Assembly (NCBI GenBank): GCA_030849075.1
Contig: JASAOO010003446.1
Location: forward strand, 1-64,000
DNA from: Zelonia costaricensis
Taxonomy: Eukaryota > Euglenozoa > Kinetoplastea > Trypanosomatida > Trypanosomatidae
Direction of reading: 5' to 3'
DNA: 64,000 bases
In this document: one piece after another, positions 28,967-39,500 of the stretch
How the letters are laid out: every line of letters begins with the position of its first letter
Numbering within the stretch: position 1 is the stretch's first letter
Made by a program: the position numbers and the translations under genes
Notes under the pieces: generated by a model
What the model was told of the DNA's origin: nothing
Databases searched by the model: none
Seen by the model: the letters and a program-made list of their open reading frames with translations, nothing else

Positions 28967-30506
28967 GGCGGCTCGCTAAGCCCAACACACACTCACGTGT
29001 ATGCGTTAGCGGGCAGTGAAGGAAGAGGGCGCCGAGTGCGATCAAGAGCAGCGGCGGCGGCAGGAGCACCAGTGCTCGTTGTGGGTTGTCGTCCAGTTGC
29101 GGCTGGACGCGGTGCTTGGCGGCTGCCTTGGAGTCGTGCGCGGCTCCGTGAAGTCCGTTGGCGGGCCGTACAAAGCGCCTCTATTCCTTCTCTCCTCCGC
29201 CTTCTCTTCACGTGTGTGCGTGTGGGTGTGTGGGTGTGATGACGTGTTGGGTTTTGGTGTGCAGTGGTGTCCTCCCCGTGTGTGTGTGTATGTGTTGGGG
29301 GAGGTGCTGATGTGGAGGCGTCGGTGGGGTAATGGCTGTGGACGGGGAGACGGAGGAGGGGCGCACGCACCCCCCACCCCTCACCACCCCGCTAACAATC
29401 ACGAAGCATGAAAGGGGGAGGAGGAGGAGGGGGGGGGGGGCGGCGCGACAGCCTCCCTCCCCCCTCCCAAAGCAAACGCAAAGCCCTTCCCGTAAAAAGA
29501 AAAAGCGAAAATACGAGGAGACGCAGATGACGACTTGAGCTCCAGACGGAGGAAGGGCGGGGCGGGGGGGGGGGGGTGGCCGAGGCGGCTGCATCGCCGT
29601 CGTCGTCGCGGCGTGGTAGGGAGAGGCAGCAGCCGCTGGGGGAGCTCGCTTTGTGGGGTCCTCACCTCTCCGCACCTCTTCCTCCTCGCGCGTGCGTGTG
29701 GGCGGAGTTTTGTGTGTCACCTTCGCCACAAGCTCCGTGCGTGCGTGGGAAGGAGCAGCGTGCGGCGAAGGACAGTGCCGGTGTCCCACTGCTGCTGGGT
29801 CAAGAAGAGGAGGCGAGGAGCCTGCAGCAAGACACCTTTGCCGCTTCACGCACCGGCAATGCCATTCCTCGAGGCACCCACTCAACATGTCAAGACAGCG
29901 TCGTGTAGCGCTTGTGCGTCCTTCACCGTTTTCACCGCGCCCCGCCTCGTGCGTCTCGTCTTCTTCACCTTCGCTCCTCCCGTTTTCTCCCCTGCCTTCA
30001 GCAGGAACGCCACAGCCCTTGAGAGTTCGACTCTGCTAGTGGTAACCTCCACCAGCCTGCCACGTGCACACGCATCTCACCACACGCAACGCTGAGACTG
30101 CACCCTCCTCCCTCCATCTCTATCGCGGGGTCGTCATCTGCCGTGCTCGTGCAGCCCCCCTCGCGCCTTTATTTTCTTTCACCCTTCACCCCCGCCTTTC
30201 TCTGCGCGAGTGTGCGAGCGTGCCTGCCACAAGGTGCCGCCCAGTGCACCCGCACACCTCACCACGCTGTACTTAGCTCCTCTCCCTCTTCCTCTCTCAC
30301 GGATCGGCCCCCCAGGGCAACCCCCGCACAACTGCGCGCGTCCCTGGTTCCTAACTACTCGCCCCGCGCGCTAACCGCCACCCCTCCCCTCAACGATTAC
30401 CCGAGAAATTCTTCACAGCCCCCTCCCTCCCTCCCTCCACGGCCTTTCGAGCTGATCGCCCGCTATACACGAGAAGGGAAGAGACAGACACGCGACCCGA
30501 CATACC
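28967..30506. other. Intergenic region between nicalin-like and ferredoxin genes
   Basis: No supported gene in 1.5 kb. It contains GT-rich 3' UTR sequence near 29210-29300, G runs near 29430-29440 and 29562-29576, then C/T-rich leader sequence from 30100 to 30450. Confidence 0.65.
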
Positions 30507-31097
30507 ATGTACCGCGCGCTTCTCCGCCTGTCCTCCTCCGCCTCCGCCACGGCGGCGACGGCGGGAGTGTCAGGGGCGCCGCTGACGTTGCACCGGGTGC
30601 CCGGCGTCGCGTCGTCGTGCTCCTCGTCGTCGATGCGCTGCTTCGTGCCGTGCGTGGCGTCGATGGCCGCGTCTGCGGGTCATCGCGGCCCGCTGCTGCA
30701 GCCGCGTCGCTTCCACGGTCACGGCGGCGAGCGCGACAAGCCCGTGCAGGTCGAGTTCATCCTTCCTGACGGTGAGTCGAAGGTGGTGACGGGGTACGAG
30801 GGGCAGTCGCTGCTGGACGTGTGCGCCGAGCAGGGGCTGCCGATGGAAGGGGCGTGTGGAGGCTCCTGCGCCTGCTCGACCTGTCACGTCTACCTGGAGG
30901 AGAAGGACACGGACCTCTTCCAGGAGCCCACGGACGAGGAGAACGACATGATCGACCAGGCCTTCTACCCTGAGCCGACCTCGCGGCTCGGGTGCCAGCT
31001 CAAGCTCAAGCGCGGCGTGCACGACGGACTTAAGGTGCGCATGCCGCGTGCCACCCGCAACATGTACGTGGACGGCGCAAAGGTGGTGCCGCACTAG
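30507..31097 (+). CDS. Adrenodoxin-type mitochondrial [2Fe-2S] ferredoxin
   Basis: A 196-residue electron carrier. The N-terminal 70-75 residues are rich in Ser, Ala and Arg with few acids and look like a mitochondrial presequence. The ferredoxin domain starts near residue 78 (VEFILPDG). The cluster ligands are C117, C123 and C126 in the vertebrate-type C-x5-C-x2-C pattern, with the fourth at C163 (RLGCQL). The acidic loop EPTDEENDMIDQ between them matches the partner-binding helix of adrenodoxin-like proteins. By family knowledge it would pass electrons from ferredoxin reductase to Fe-S cluster assembly or heme A synthesis in the mitochondrial matrix. An extra Cys at 121 lies inside the cluster loop. 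Kinetoplastids often have two paralogues; which one this is cannot be told here. No rival in-frame ATG is nearby. Confidence 0.93.
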   Translation: MYRALLRLSSSASATAATAGVSGAPLTLHRVPGVASSCSSSSMRCFVPCVASMAASAGHRGPLLQPRRFHGHGGERDKPVQVEFILPDGESKVVTGYEGQSLLDVCAEQGLPMEGACGGSCACSTCHVYLEEKDTDLFQEPTDEENDMIDQAFYPEPTSRLGCQLKLKRGVHDGLKVRMPRATRNMYVDGAKVVPH

Positions 31098-32299
31098 AAG
31101 GAAGCAGGAGAGCCTTGACACTGTGCCACACATGAGAGCCGATGTGTCTGGAGGGGCAGCAGGCGTGGAGCGGCGCAGGCGGCGAGCAAAGAGAACGAGA
31201 GAGAACGGGAGGAAAGGAAGGCGAGTGGAAGCCGTCGTGTGCTTGGCGTGACGCATGACCCGGCATCCCCTCCGTGAGCACCCTCCTTCTCTTCACGACT
31301 CGATAACCCTTTCCCCCCCCGCCTCTCACACCCCGGCGCGCTCCGCTCTTGCCTTGCCTTCTCACTTTCTCGTCAGCGGCACGCCTCTGCCCGCACCGCC
31401 GCCCCTCCCCTCCCAACCCCTGTCCCCGCACCTCCCTTCCTCTGTCATGGTGAACGCCCAACTCCCGCTGCGTGGATGCTTTCCCCATTTCGCAACCGCT
31501 GGAGCAGCCCCCGTGTCCAGCTGCACGCCGTCGGGTGGGTGGGGGGAAGGGAGACGAGATAGGGACGAAGTGGGGGGTGGGTGGAGGGGTGGACCACCCC
31601 TGTCTTTCTCTCTCTGTATTCGCGAAGGATTCGGTGCGCTGCCTCCTCTGCCCTCCCGTCGACGCCCCGGGAGGGACCCGTTCGCTTCTGTCACAGTGCT
31701 ATTGCTTTATACGGCAAGGAGGAGCTCCGAGCGGCATGCACGTGCAGTGCTCCTCGACGCGCTCGTGTGGGGTGCCATTTCGCTTAACGAAGCGAACGTG
31801 CTCTGCCGATCTGAGGGGTCGCCGTGTGGATGCCGCACGTTGCGCGCTGGTGCCAAGGACCCGCGCCTCGGCTCTGTGCTCCACTGAGTCCGTTGCATTC
31901 GTGGGCGCGAGCGCACGCGATGCCGCAGTTTCGGAGCAGCCGTGTCGTGTGCGTCTGCCGCCCGCGAGGTACCCATTGCGTCCGTACATGTGCGCCTCTG
32001 CGGGCCCGTCATGCCGCACTTCAACCCATCAACTCCTGCCCTCCTCACCCTTTCCCTCTTCCCCCGCCGACTCCAACGAGCTGTCCCACTCCGTACCCGA
32101 AGAAGCACGCACCTGCGCCCCAGTCACGTCGCACCACCACCGCTGCAGCGACACTGACGTGGAAACGCCGAACCCGCACCGTGGCTCACCTGCACCTCTG
32201 CGCCATCTACTAGTCTTCGTCCTCTTCCCCCCCCCCCCCCACAGGAGCACTCGCCGCGCCAACCTCATCGCCACCCTAACGGACAGCATCATCGCCGCC
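31098..32299. other. Intergenic region between ferredoxin and RRM genes
   Basis: Non-coding. An open frame runs through from 31472 into the RRM gene, but the acceptor at 32243-32244 lies inside it, and the extra 276 codons have no domain and unlike composition. C runs occur near 31311-31320 and 32227-32240. Confidence 0.65.
32243..32244 (+). promoter_or_regulatory. Spliced-leader acceptor for the RRM gene
   Basis: A tract of CTCTTC followed by a 14-base C run ends in ACAG at 32244, 55 bases before the ATG at 32300. Confidence 0.6.
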
Positions 32300-33310
32300 A
32301 TGGCTTCCTTCACTCCGCTGGACAACTTCAAGAGCCGCAGCCGCGGCCCGATGCCAACCGGCATTGTGATCGACAAGTCGTGCCGTGTCTACGTGACGCA
32401 GATCCCACTGGAGCGCATCGAGCGGGACGGGGCGAGCGCCATGAAGGCGGAGTTCGAGGTGTACGGTCCCTTGGAGTCGTACAAGATGTTCACGGACCGC
32501 TCCGGCCGCTTCGTTGGCAGTGCGCTCTGCACGTACCGCAACCCGGCCGACGCGTCCATGGCGGTGTACTGCATGGACGGCGTTGAGGTGGAGGGCGCCA
32601 CGCTGCACGTCGAGCCGGCAAAGGAGCACGGCGTCGTGCTGCTCTCCTCCGGCAGCGGCAGCGGCGCGGGCAGGGGCGCCGGCCGCGACCACAGCCGCGG
32701 CTTCCTCCGCGACACACAGCGGCAGTGGGCGCGCGGTGGCCGCGGCATGCTCGGCGGCCGCGGCGGCGCCAGGGCAGGCGCTGATGACGCGTCGACTGCG
32801 CCGTCCAGCGGCCCGCACGCCGAGGGCGACCGCATGGCGGAGGAGTTCAGCGGTGACGTGGACAACGCATCACAGGATGACGGCAAGTGGAGCCACGACA
32901 AGTACCAGATGCTGGCGGAGGGCAAGGAGATGGACGAGGTGCTGGGCATCCGCCGCCCATCGTACCAGCGCGGCGGTGCCCGCGGCCGCGGCGGTCGGCC
33001 CGGCCACCGCTACGGCGAGGGCATCGATGCGGCCTTCGAGCGCTACATCTTCGACCGCGACGCGAGTCGCGAGGACGACGGGTTGGCGGGGTCCATGGAG
33101 GCGCCGCCGTCGTACGCGTCGGTGGCCTCCGCCGGCGCCTCCTCGCTTAGCATCGTGACAGATGTGCAGCCCACGCCTGCCACGGTGCCGGCAGAGAGCA
33201 CGCCGGCAGAGAGCGCGCCAACACCCCTGGCGGAGGTGGCCTTCGGTGGCGATGACTCAAACGCGCCGGTGACCGGCGCCGAGCTCGGTGCGCTGACAGA
33301 GGAGGAGTAG
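32300..33310 (+). CDS. RRM-domain RNA-binding protein with Gly/Arg-rich region
   Basis: A 336-residue protein. One RNA-recognition motif spans about residues 28-110: the RNP2-like strand is VYVTQIP, the RNP1-like strand is GRFVGSALCTY, and the last strand is GATLHVEPA. A Gly/Arg-rich segment (about 117-155, with repeated GRG) follows, then an acidic segment, a second Gly/Arg patch (about 222-238) and an acidic Thr/Pro/Ala tail. The layout of a single RRM followed by RGG patches resembles ALY/REF-like mRNA export adaptors and other nuclear RNA binders, but the resemblance is not specific enough for a name. It probably binds RNA with the RRM and RGG patches together; the RGG patches are likely arginine-methylation sites. 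Start set by the acceptor at 32244, which excludes the longer frame from 31472. Confidence 0.82.
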   Translation: MASFTPLDNFKSRSRGPMPTGIVIDKSCRVYVTQIPLERIERDGASAMKAEFEVYGPLESYKMFTDRSGRFVGSALCTYRNPADASMAVYCMDGVEVEGATLHVEPAKEHGVVLLSSGSGSGAGRGAGRDHSRGFLRDTQRQWARGGRGMLGGRGGARAGADDASTAPSSGPHAEGDRMAEEFSGDVDNASQDDGKWSHDKYQMLAEGKEMDEVLGIRRPSYQRGGARGRGGRPGHRYGEGIDAAFERYIFDRDASREDDGLAGSMEAPPSYASVASAGASSLSIVTDVQPTPATVPAESTPAESAPTPLAEVAFGGDDSNAPVTGAELGALTEEE

Positions 33311-34220
33311 GGGCACCTCAGCCTGTGAGGCGCTCGTGGCCCGCAGGGGGCGAGAGGGCTGGGAGGGGGGGCGGTGGTGGTGGGTTGCCTCAGCGTTCCT
33401 GAGCCCCTCCTTCCTTAGCCCTCTACGCTGGTGTGCCCTCCTCCGTTCGGCGACGTAGATGATTGACGAGGCCGTGCAACTCCGCCGGCGCGGAGAGGGG
33501 GAAGGTTGCTGGCGCTGCCGCTCATGGACAGTTGCTCTGGTGTTTGTGCGCGTGTGTGTGTGTGTGTGTGTGCGGCGGTAAAGATCGACACTCGGTGAAG
33601 CTGGACTGACTCGCCCCCTAACACGGACCCTCCACTGCCGCTCCACACGTCTAGTCGTCAGGGGTGCGTGATGGCATGGACGAGGGCGTTACTTCTGGGG
33701 GACTTGTGAAAGCCGCGGTGAGGCAACAAGAAAGAGAAAGCGCATAGAAGGTGTGTGTGTGTGTGTGTGTCGGGTGACGTCACGTCGTCGAGCACACCAC
33801 TCTCGCGTATGCTCTTCACCTTTCCCCCCTCCGCCTGCAGAGCAACGCGCGTCCGCGGGGTTTCGTCTTCACTTTCCGCGTGCCACCCGACGTGTTGCGT
33901 GTGTCCATCTCACGGTCTCCTACATCACGTCTGATGCTGCGGCGCCTCGACGTGCTCAGGTGCAGCTCTCTCTCTCTCACCTGTTGTCGTTATGCTTCCC
34001 CCACGTCTTCGCCCTCTCTACTCACCTGCCTTTGCTTCTGCACGCTCTCTGGTGCGCCACCCCGCCACCACCCCCCCTCTTATCACGCCTACACCCACCC
34101 ACCCACACACACACACACACACTTGTATGTTCGCCTTTGCACCAGTGCAGGAGACTGTGCCACGTTTGCCACCTTGACAGCAGAAGAGCTCAGAGGGGTG
34201 GCCTGCTCCAGCTCGGTCAC
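33311..34220. other. Intergenic region upstream of the 500-residue protein gene
   Basis: Non-coding. GT runs at 33552-33572 and 33751-33770, a CA run near 34107-34123, and C/T-rich leader tracts from 33960 to 34085. The frame continuous with the next gene from 33753 is translated microsatellite and leader. Confidence 0.65.
33552..33572. repeat. GT dinucleotide microsatellite
   Basis: An uninterrupted GT run about 240 bases after the RRM gene stop. Confidence 0.8.
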
Positions 34221-35723
34221 ATGCAGGTGATGCGCCGAGGCGTACTGGCAGTGCAGGCGGTGCTACCGTTGTGCGCCGCGGACTCGTGTGCTCGCCGCTG
34301 GCTCAGCGGCACGACCCCGCTGGCCGCTGCCCCATACGCGTCGAAGCCGTCACCGCACCGGCACAAGAAATGGGGCAGGTCGTCGGCACCCAAGAAGCGC
34401 ACCGCCCCCCTCGCACAAGCACACGTTTCCGCCTCGCCCGGCACCTCCGCTGTCAGCAGCATCGAGGCACGGGAGCGGGCGCTGCTGCACTACTTCGGCC
34501 GCAGCCGACCGCTCCACGAGGCGGTGCCGCTGAAGCTTGCATGCGTGTCACTGCAGCGAGCCACATGCGATCAGGCCATGGCGGTGTCATGTGCCACCCT
34601 CTTCCCCGCGCTCGCGCCGGCGACGACGGTTGACAGCCCTGATGCCGAGTCTCCGTCCACGCGACAAGCACGTGGTGGTGTTGGTGACGGCACAGAACAA
34701 GAGACAGTCCAGCACGCGTCATCAAGCATCGCCGCCACCACCGCGAGCACTGTCCCTCTGCTGAATGCCTCCGCCACACCGGCGCTGGCGAACCCGTTTG
34801 TGGGCCACGGGCTGTACGGAATCCGCCAACGCGACTGGGCCGACTTCTGCCTGCTCGACTCGCGCTACACCAGCGTGCACGACCGCAACAAGGCTTTCGG
34901 CGCTGCCGAGGTGGTGCTGGAGGACATCCAGGCCGACACCACCGCCCAGTGGCGCATCGCGTGCAACGCGTGGGTCGAGGCGATGCGAGCCGTCTCCCTG
35001 GCCGCGGCCACGACGGCGATCGCATTGCCAGTGACACCGTCGCAGCATCGCGTGTGCTTTCTCGTCTGCTACGCACAGACGCAGCAGCGGCTGGCGGTGG
35101 GGCGGGTGCTTCACCGCGTCGCCGCACAGGTGTGCAGGCTGGCTGGACGCAGGGCCCACGCCCCCACAACCGCCGCTGCCGCTGCTGCTGCTGACGTCTT
35201 CCGCGTATTGCCCATCTTCATTGGGGTGCAGCCGACGGCGTTGACCGACTGCCGTGACGGCATCGATGACGGGTGCACTGGATGCGGCGTCGGGGAGGCA
35301 CTGCCGTCAGCCCCAACCGCGGAGTGCGAAAATGCCGCGCGGGCAGCGGGGATGTCGCTATCCGACGCAGTGGTCTTCGCTAGCGGTGGCCTGTATACCG
35401 CAGCGGCCACGATGCAGTGCCTGCTGCGTCTGCCCCCACACGTCGTCGATCTGCCTGCACCCGCCCAGGGTGCGTCGGCGAGTCTACCATCTCACCTCAC
35501 CCTGATGCCGCACGTCGTCGTCTTGTCGGACAGCTGCCGGCACCCCCGCACCGTCGCCGACCTACTCGAGCGCGTCAACGACGATGACGCACCGGGGTCG
35601 ACGCGGCGCAGCGTGCACGTGATTCCCGCCATCGTGTCTCACCACATGAGCGCCAAGGAGGAGGACGCCATTGCGCGATACGTGTGGCATCACATGCAGC
35701 ACGTGCCTAGCCACGCGAATTGA
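34221..35723 (+). CDS. Protein of unknown function, probably mitochondrial
   Basis: A 500-residue protein that I do not recognise. The first 60 residues are basic, with Arg, Lys and Ala and only one acidic residue, and read like a mitochondrial targeting peptide. A disordered Ser/Thr/Ala segment occupies about 145-185. An ordered stretch from about 190 (HGLYGIRQRDWADFCLLDSR) to 310 mixes helices and Val/Leu strands. The C-terminal 150 residues alternate hydrophobic strands with disordered loops (LPHVVVL-like strand near 430, HVIPAIVSHHMS near 470). The alternation of strands and helices suggests an alpha/beta fold, which is a guess. The start is the first ATG after the CA-rich leader; a second in-frame ATG lies three codons later (34230). 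It is probably trypanosomatid-specific. Confidence 0.68.
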   Translation: MQVMRRGVLAVQAVLPLCAADSCARRWLSGTTPLAAAPYASKPSPHRHKKWGRSSAPKKRTAPLAQAHVSASPGTSAVSSIEARERALLHYFGRSRPLHEAVPLKLACVSLQRATCDQAMAVSCATLFPALAPATTVDSPDAESPSTRQARGGVGDGTEQETVQHASSSIAATTASTVPLLNASATPALANPFVGHGLYGIRQRDWADFCLLDSRYTSVHDRNKAFGAAEVVLEDIQADTTAQWRIACNAWVEAMRAVSLAAATTAIALPVTPSQHRVCFLVCYAQTQQRLAVGRVLHRVAAQVCRLAGRRAHAPTTAAAAAAADVFRVLPIFIGVQPTALTDCRDGIDDGCTGCGVGEALPSAPTAECENAARAAGMSLSDAVVFASGGLYTAAATMQCLLRLPPHVVDLPAPAQGASASLPSHLTLMPHVVVLSDSCRHPRTVADLLERVNDDDAPGSTRRSVHVIPAIVSHHMSAKEEDAIARYVWHHMQHVPSHAN

Positions 35724-35724
35724 C

Positions 35725-35951
35725 CTCTGCGCTCGCAGGAGCGGGGGGGGGGTGAGTGGGCCACTCCAACCGCCCCCCCCCCCCACACTGGCCGTGTCCC
35801 CCGTCAGTGCCCGAGAAGGCCTCGCTAACCACAAGAGNCTCTGCGCTCGCAGGAGCGGGGGGGGGGTGAGTGGGCCACTCCAACCGCCCCCCCCCCCCAC
35901 ACTGGCCGTGTCCCCCGTCAGTGCCCGAGAAGGCCTCGCTAACCACAAGAG
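35725..35951. repeat. Perfect 113-bp direct duplication separated by one N
   Basis: Bases 35725-35837 and 35839-35951 appear identical, including an internal G run and a C run, and are separated only by the N at 35838. Two identical copies flanking a placeholder base is the pattern left when two contig ends are joined without merging their overlap. Confidence 0.85.
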
Positions 35952-36374
35952 ACGCAGGCTTGCCCACTTAACCGCAATACGACACGCTGCCCACTCGTGA
36001 CGTCGCGAAGTCGACAAGACGGACGGCTACGGACTCGGCCACCTCCACCCGAGAAGAGAACACCACGTTGCCGGCTCTACTCTCCACCGCTGACTAGTGC
36101 ACGCAATCCGTCGACACTGGGTTCGAGACAACAATCCCAGTGCGCCGTGCACTTCCCGCTCGGTCCTTGGCCCTACCTCACATCACACCCCAACGCTACT
36201 CACCTCCTTCCCCACCCCCTCCCCTCCCCATTGTTGGTATCGCCGTCCCCACCCCACCCACCCCTCCCCCTCAAGCAACACCACGGAGCCGCCGACGCGG
36301 GCTTCGGGCACCTCTGGAAAGGTTGAAGAGCCGCTTCAAGAGTCCTCGCGCACCCGCACCCGCGCACCCCCCTT

Positions 36375-36375
36375 N
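36375..36375. other. Single undetermined base
   Basis: An N in a CT-rich stretch. No duplicated flanks are visible. It lies 165 bases upstream of the first possible start of the next gene. Confidence 0.95.
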
Positions 36376-36539
36376 CTACTGTGTTTTCGCCTCTAGGGGG
36401 CTCGCTTCCAACGGTGCTACTCGCCCTCCTCCCCCCTCCTGCACTCGCCGCGTACCATCAAGGCTGCGGCTCACCTGCGTTGCGCGGAAGGCAGAGTCTC
36501 TGAGCGCAGCGCCCCCCCCCCCTTTCCCGGGAACAGCGA

Positions 36540-39500
36540 ATGCACGCACCCCGACGTGGACGCGGCTCCCTGCTCCTCGCCCATGATGACCCGCTCGTCA
36601 CAGCGGTTGCCGCGGCCTCTCACAGGGCGGGGGCCGAGCGCGCCCTGTCGCCCGACGCGCCCCGCATCCACCCCACGCGCGCCGCGCTCACCGGCGTGAC
36701 GCAGTCCTCTCGCGACACAGCCGCCACCACGCCAGCCCACTCCACCGCCTCACCGCACCCCCCCACGACCTCCGCCTCGACCTCCCCGTCGCCCCCGCTG
36801 CAGACGAGCAGCAGCCCTATTCCCCACGGCGCCCCTGTGGCAGCCGCGCAGACCCGCATCGTGTCGGCGCGCACGTTGTGGCGACCGCGAGGACCGCGCC
36901 CCATGCCGCCCGCCGCTGCCTCGCTGCTTCCCACGGTGTCTGCCACCGCCTCGCCCGCCGCGCCCCGCTCGCAGCGGCTGCCACGCACACTGGGCAAGCT
37001 CGGGGCGGCGTCCGGCGTCAGCGGCCTCGCTAGGACACCAGGGGACGCGGAGGGGCGCTACCTCGGCGAGTACGACCGGCTCATCTTCTCAGCAACGCCG
37101 CAGAGCCGCTGCGAGTCGTTCTCGAGCGGCCTTGTGCATCTGCCGGTCGTCGCAGATCTCCCGGCAGTGCCGGCGCGGCCGGCGCCGAGCAGCGCGCTGG
37201 ACGGGGAGCGCCGCACTGGCGCGCCTACCGCGGCGGGGTGCATCACGGCGTCGCAGGCCGCAGCGGTTCTGGGGCTGCTGCCCGGCACCTCCCCCTCCGC
37301 CACAGCTACGACATCCCCCAGCCGGCCCGTCCCCACCACCTCACTCCTCATCTCGCCGCCGCCGTCCAGGCAGCGCCACCGCGCTGACGCTGCGGCGCTA
37401 CCCAACGACCCGCACGCCGCGCAGCCCGAGGCGTGGTGGTCTACCCTGGACGGCACCCTGTCCGCCACCGGCCTCCACGGTGCGGAGGCGCCGGCCCAGA
37501 CCCCTACCGGGGCACTGCTGCACCCTTCCTTCTCCCCAAGCCTGAACGACACACTTGGCCGTGCGGACCGGGCGGCGATGGTGCTGTCGATGCAGCTGCG
37601 CTCCCCCGCCACAAGCGTCGCCCTGCCGCCCGTCTACGAAACGCGGCGTGGCGGCGGCGGCGGTGGTGGTGAAGCAGTGGCGGAGGCAGCCGAGGCGGAG
37701 ACTACATCCCCCACGAGCCGCGCCGTCGCGAACCTTGCGGCGCGGCTGTCGCGTGCGACGGCGCCCCCCTCCCCCGGCACGCCGTGTTTGGGGCTGGCAG
37801 GGGCGACGAGCACGGTGCTCTCCGAGGCGTCCTCGCATCGGGGGCACCCCAACACGATGCAGGAGCTGCGCGACACCCTCCGGCTCACGCAGTCCCTCAC
37901 CGAGGGCCACGTGCAGTCGGCCCGCTTCGAAAGCGGCGCACAGGCCCCGCCAGAGACGGAGCGGCGGGTGTCGGCGGGCTTGAGCTTCGGTGCGAAGAAG
38001 CCCGGGGCCCCGCGCGGCGAGCGTGCCGCGCGGGGCAATGCCGGACCCGGCAGCGACGGGATGGGCAGCGCGTCGATTGGGGGCGGCACGCAGCGCATTC
38101 GCGATGCCCTCGCCCGCCTCTACGGCGCCGAGGCCACCGCCACCGCGGTGCAGAGGCCGCCGTCAGTGACCTCTTCGCGCGATCTGCCGCTGCCGCCACA
38201 CTCCTCTCACGACCTTGCGAGCACCATCCGCGTTGCGGACGAGCGGCACCGCACGCACCGGCTCGACCACGCCGCGTCCCGTGCTGGCGGTACCCGAGCA
38301 GCGGACTTGCCAATACCCGATGCGGCGCCAAATGCCGTGGCTGCCGGGGCCTCGCTGCAGCTGCCGTGGCTGCTTGAGAGCCTCACCGTCGACGTAATTG
38401 AGCGGCGCTTTGGGCCGTGCAATGCTACCCACGTGCACTCCGGCAGCCGCGCGCAGCACAGCGCCGGCGTCGGCAACGCAGCCGTGGACCTCACGCTGCC
38501 AGTGGAGCCGGCGGCCTCGTCGGTGTCCACCTCCGACTTCTCCGGCGCCTCGCTGACGAGCACGATCTTCGCCCGTGAGGTGGTTGATGTCGTTGCGGTG
38601 CAGCGCGGCGTCCTCGCGGTGGCGTCGCGTGTGCGCGGGGCTCGGGCGAATGCGCAGCAGAGCCGGGCTGCGGTGGCGGCCGCGACGGAGGCATACCGAC
38701 AGGAGCAGCTGCGACTGTACGCCAGCGGGCTCGCCACGCCGGCCACCGTGCTGGCCGCGGCCGCGAAGGGAGAGGTGGACGTGCTCGATGTCGACGATCT
38801 CTTCCGCGAGCGGCCTGCGCCCGCGCAGGCAGGTGCGCCGGGTGGCGCTCGCACGGTCCACCTCGACGACGCCGCTGCTGCGTCGCTGGGGGAGACGGGT
38901 GAGGGGCGGCTGAAGGGCCGCGCGGCCGCATCGTCGCGGCGTGGACCGACGTCGGGTCCAGCGCCCGCACCGTGCACCGCGGCCCCCGAGGAAAGCGCGC
39001 TGGAGCGGGCGCTGCGTGCCCGCAATGTGGTCCTGAGCCGCTATCGGCGTGAGCGGCCTGCGTGGGAGCGGACGGTGCACGACGTGCGGCAGTGGTGCGA
39101 CCGCACGCGTGTGATGGTGCGCTTCGACAACGGCGTCTGTGTGGAGCAGGTCGGTGCGAGTCACTCGCACGTCGCCCTCGCGCGAAAGCAGAAGCAGCAG
39201 CAGCAGCAGCAGCAGCCGTCACAGGAGGGGCAACCCGTCACGCGCTTGCCCAGCGCGGCGACAGTGCGGGGTGGGGCGAGCGAAGCGCAGCAGGAGACGG
39301 TGCCGTCGCCGTCGCCGTCGCCACCTCCCATCGCGACCGGCGGTGACACCGGTGCTGATGACAAGGCGGGATGGGGGCACTACGTCTACGCGGACGACCC
39401 CATCGCCGCCCACGACGCTGTCATGCTGCAGGTGGCCGAGGAGGAGCAGGAGGTGCGCCGTCAGATGGCGCTCGCGCTGTTCCGGCAGAGGCGCCGCACG

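Larger units (their letters stand above)
35724..36539. other. Intergenic region with assembly gaps
   Basis: Non-coding. It contains two N bases (35838 and 36375), a 113-base direct duplication, and C/T-rich leader tracts (36190-36280, 36405-36450, 36511-36527). No gene supported. Confidence 0.7.

Noticed and set aside
31472..32299. In-frame upstream extension of the RRM protein (276 codons)
   Set aside because: A strong splice acceptor at 32244 lies within it and its composition is leader-like.
35725..35951. Tandem repeat as a mobile or regulatory element
   Set aside because: Exact identity and the single N between the copies point to an unmerged assembly join.
36140..36586. 148-codon frame spanning the N at 36375
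   Set aside because: Pro/Arg/Ser-rich leader translation in a different frame from the following gene.
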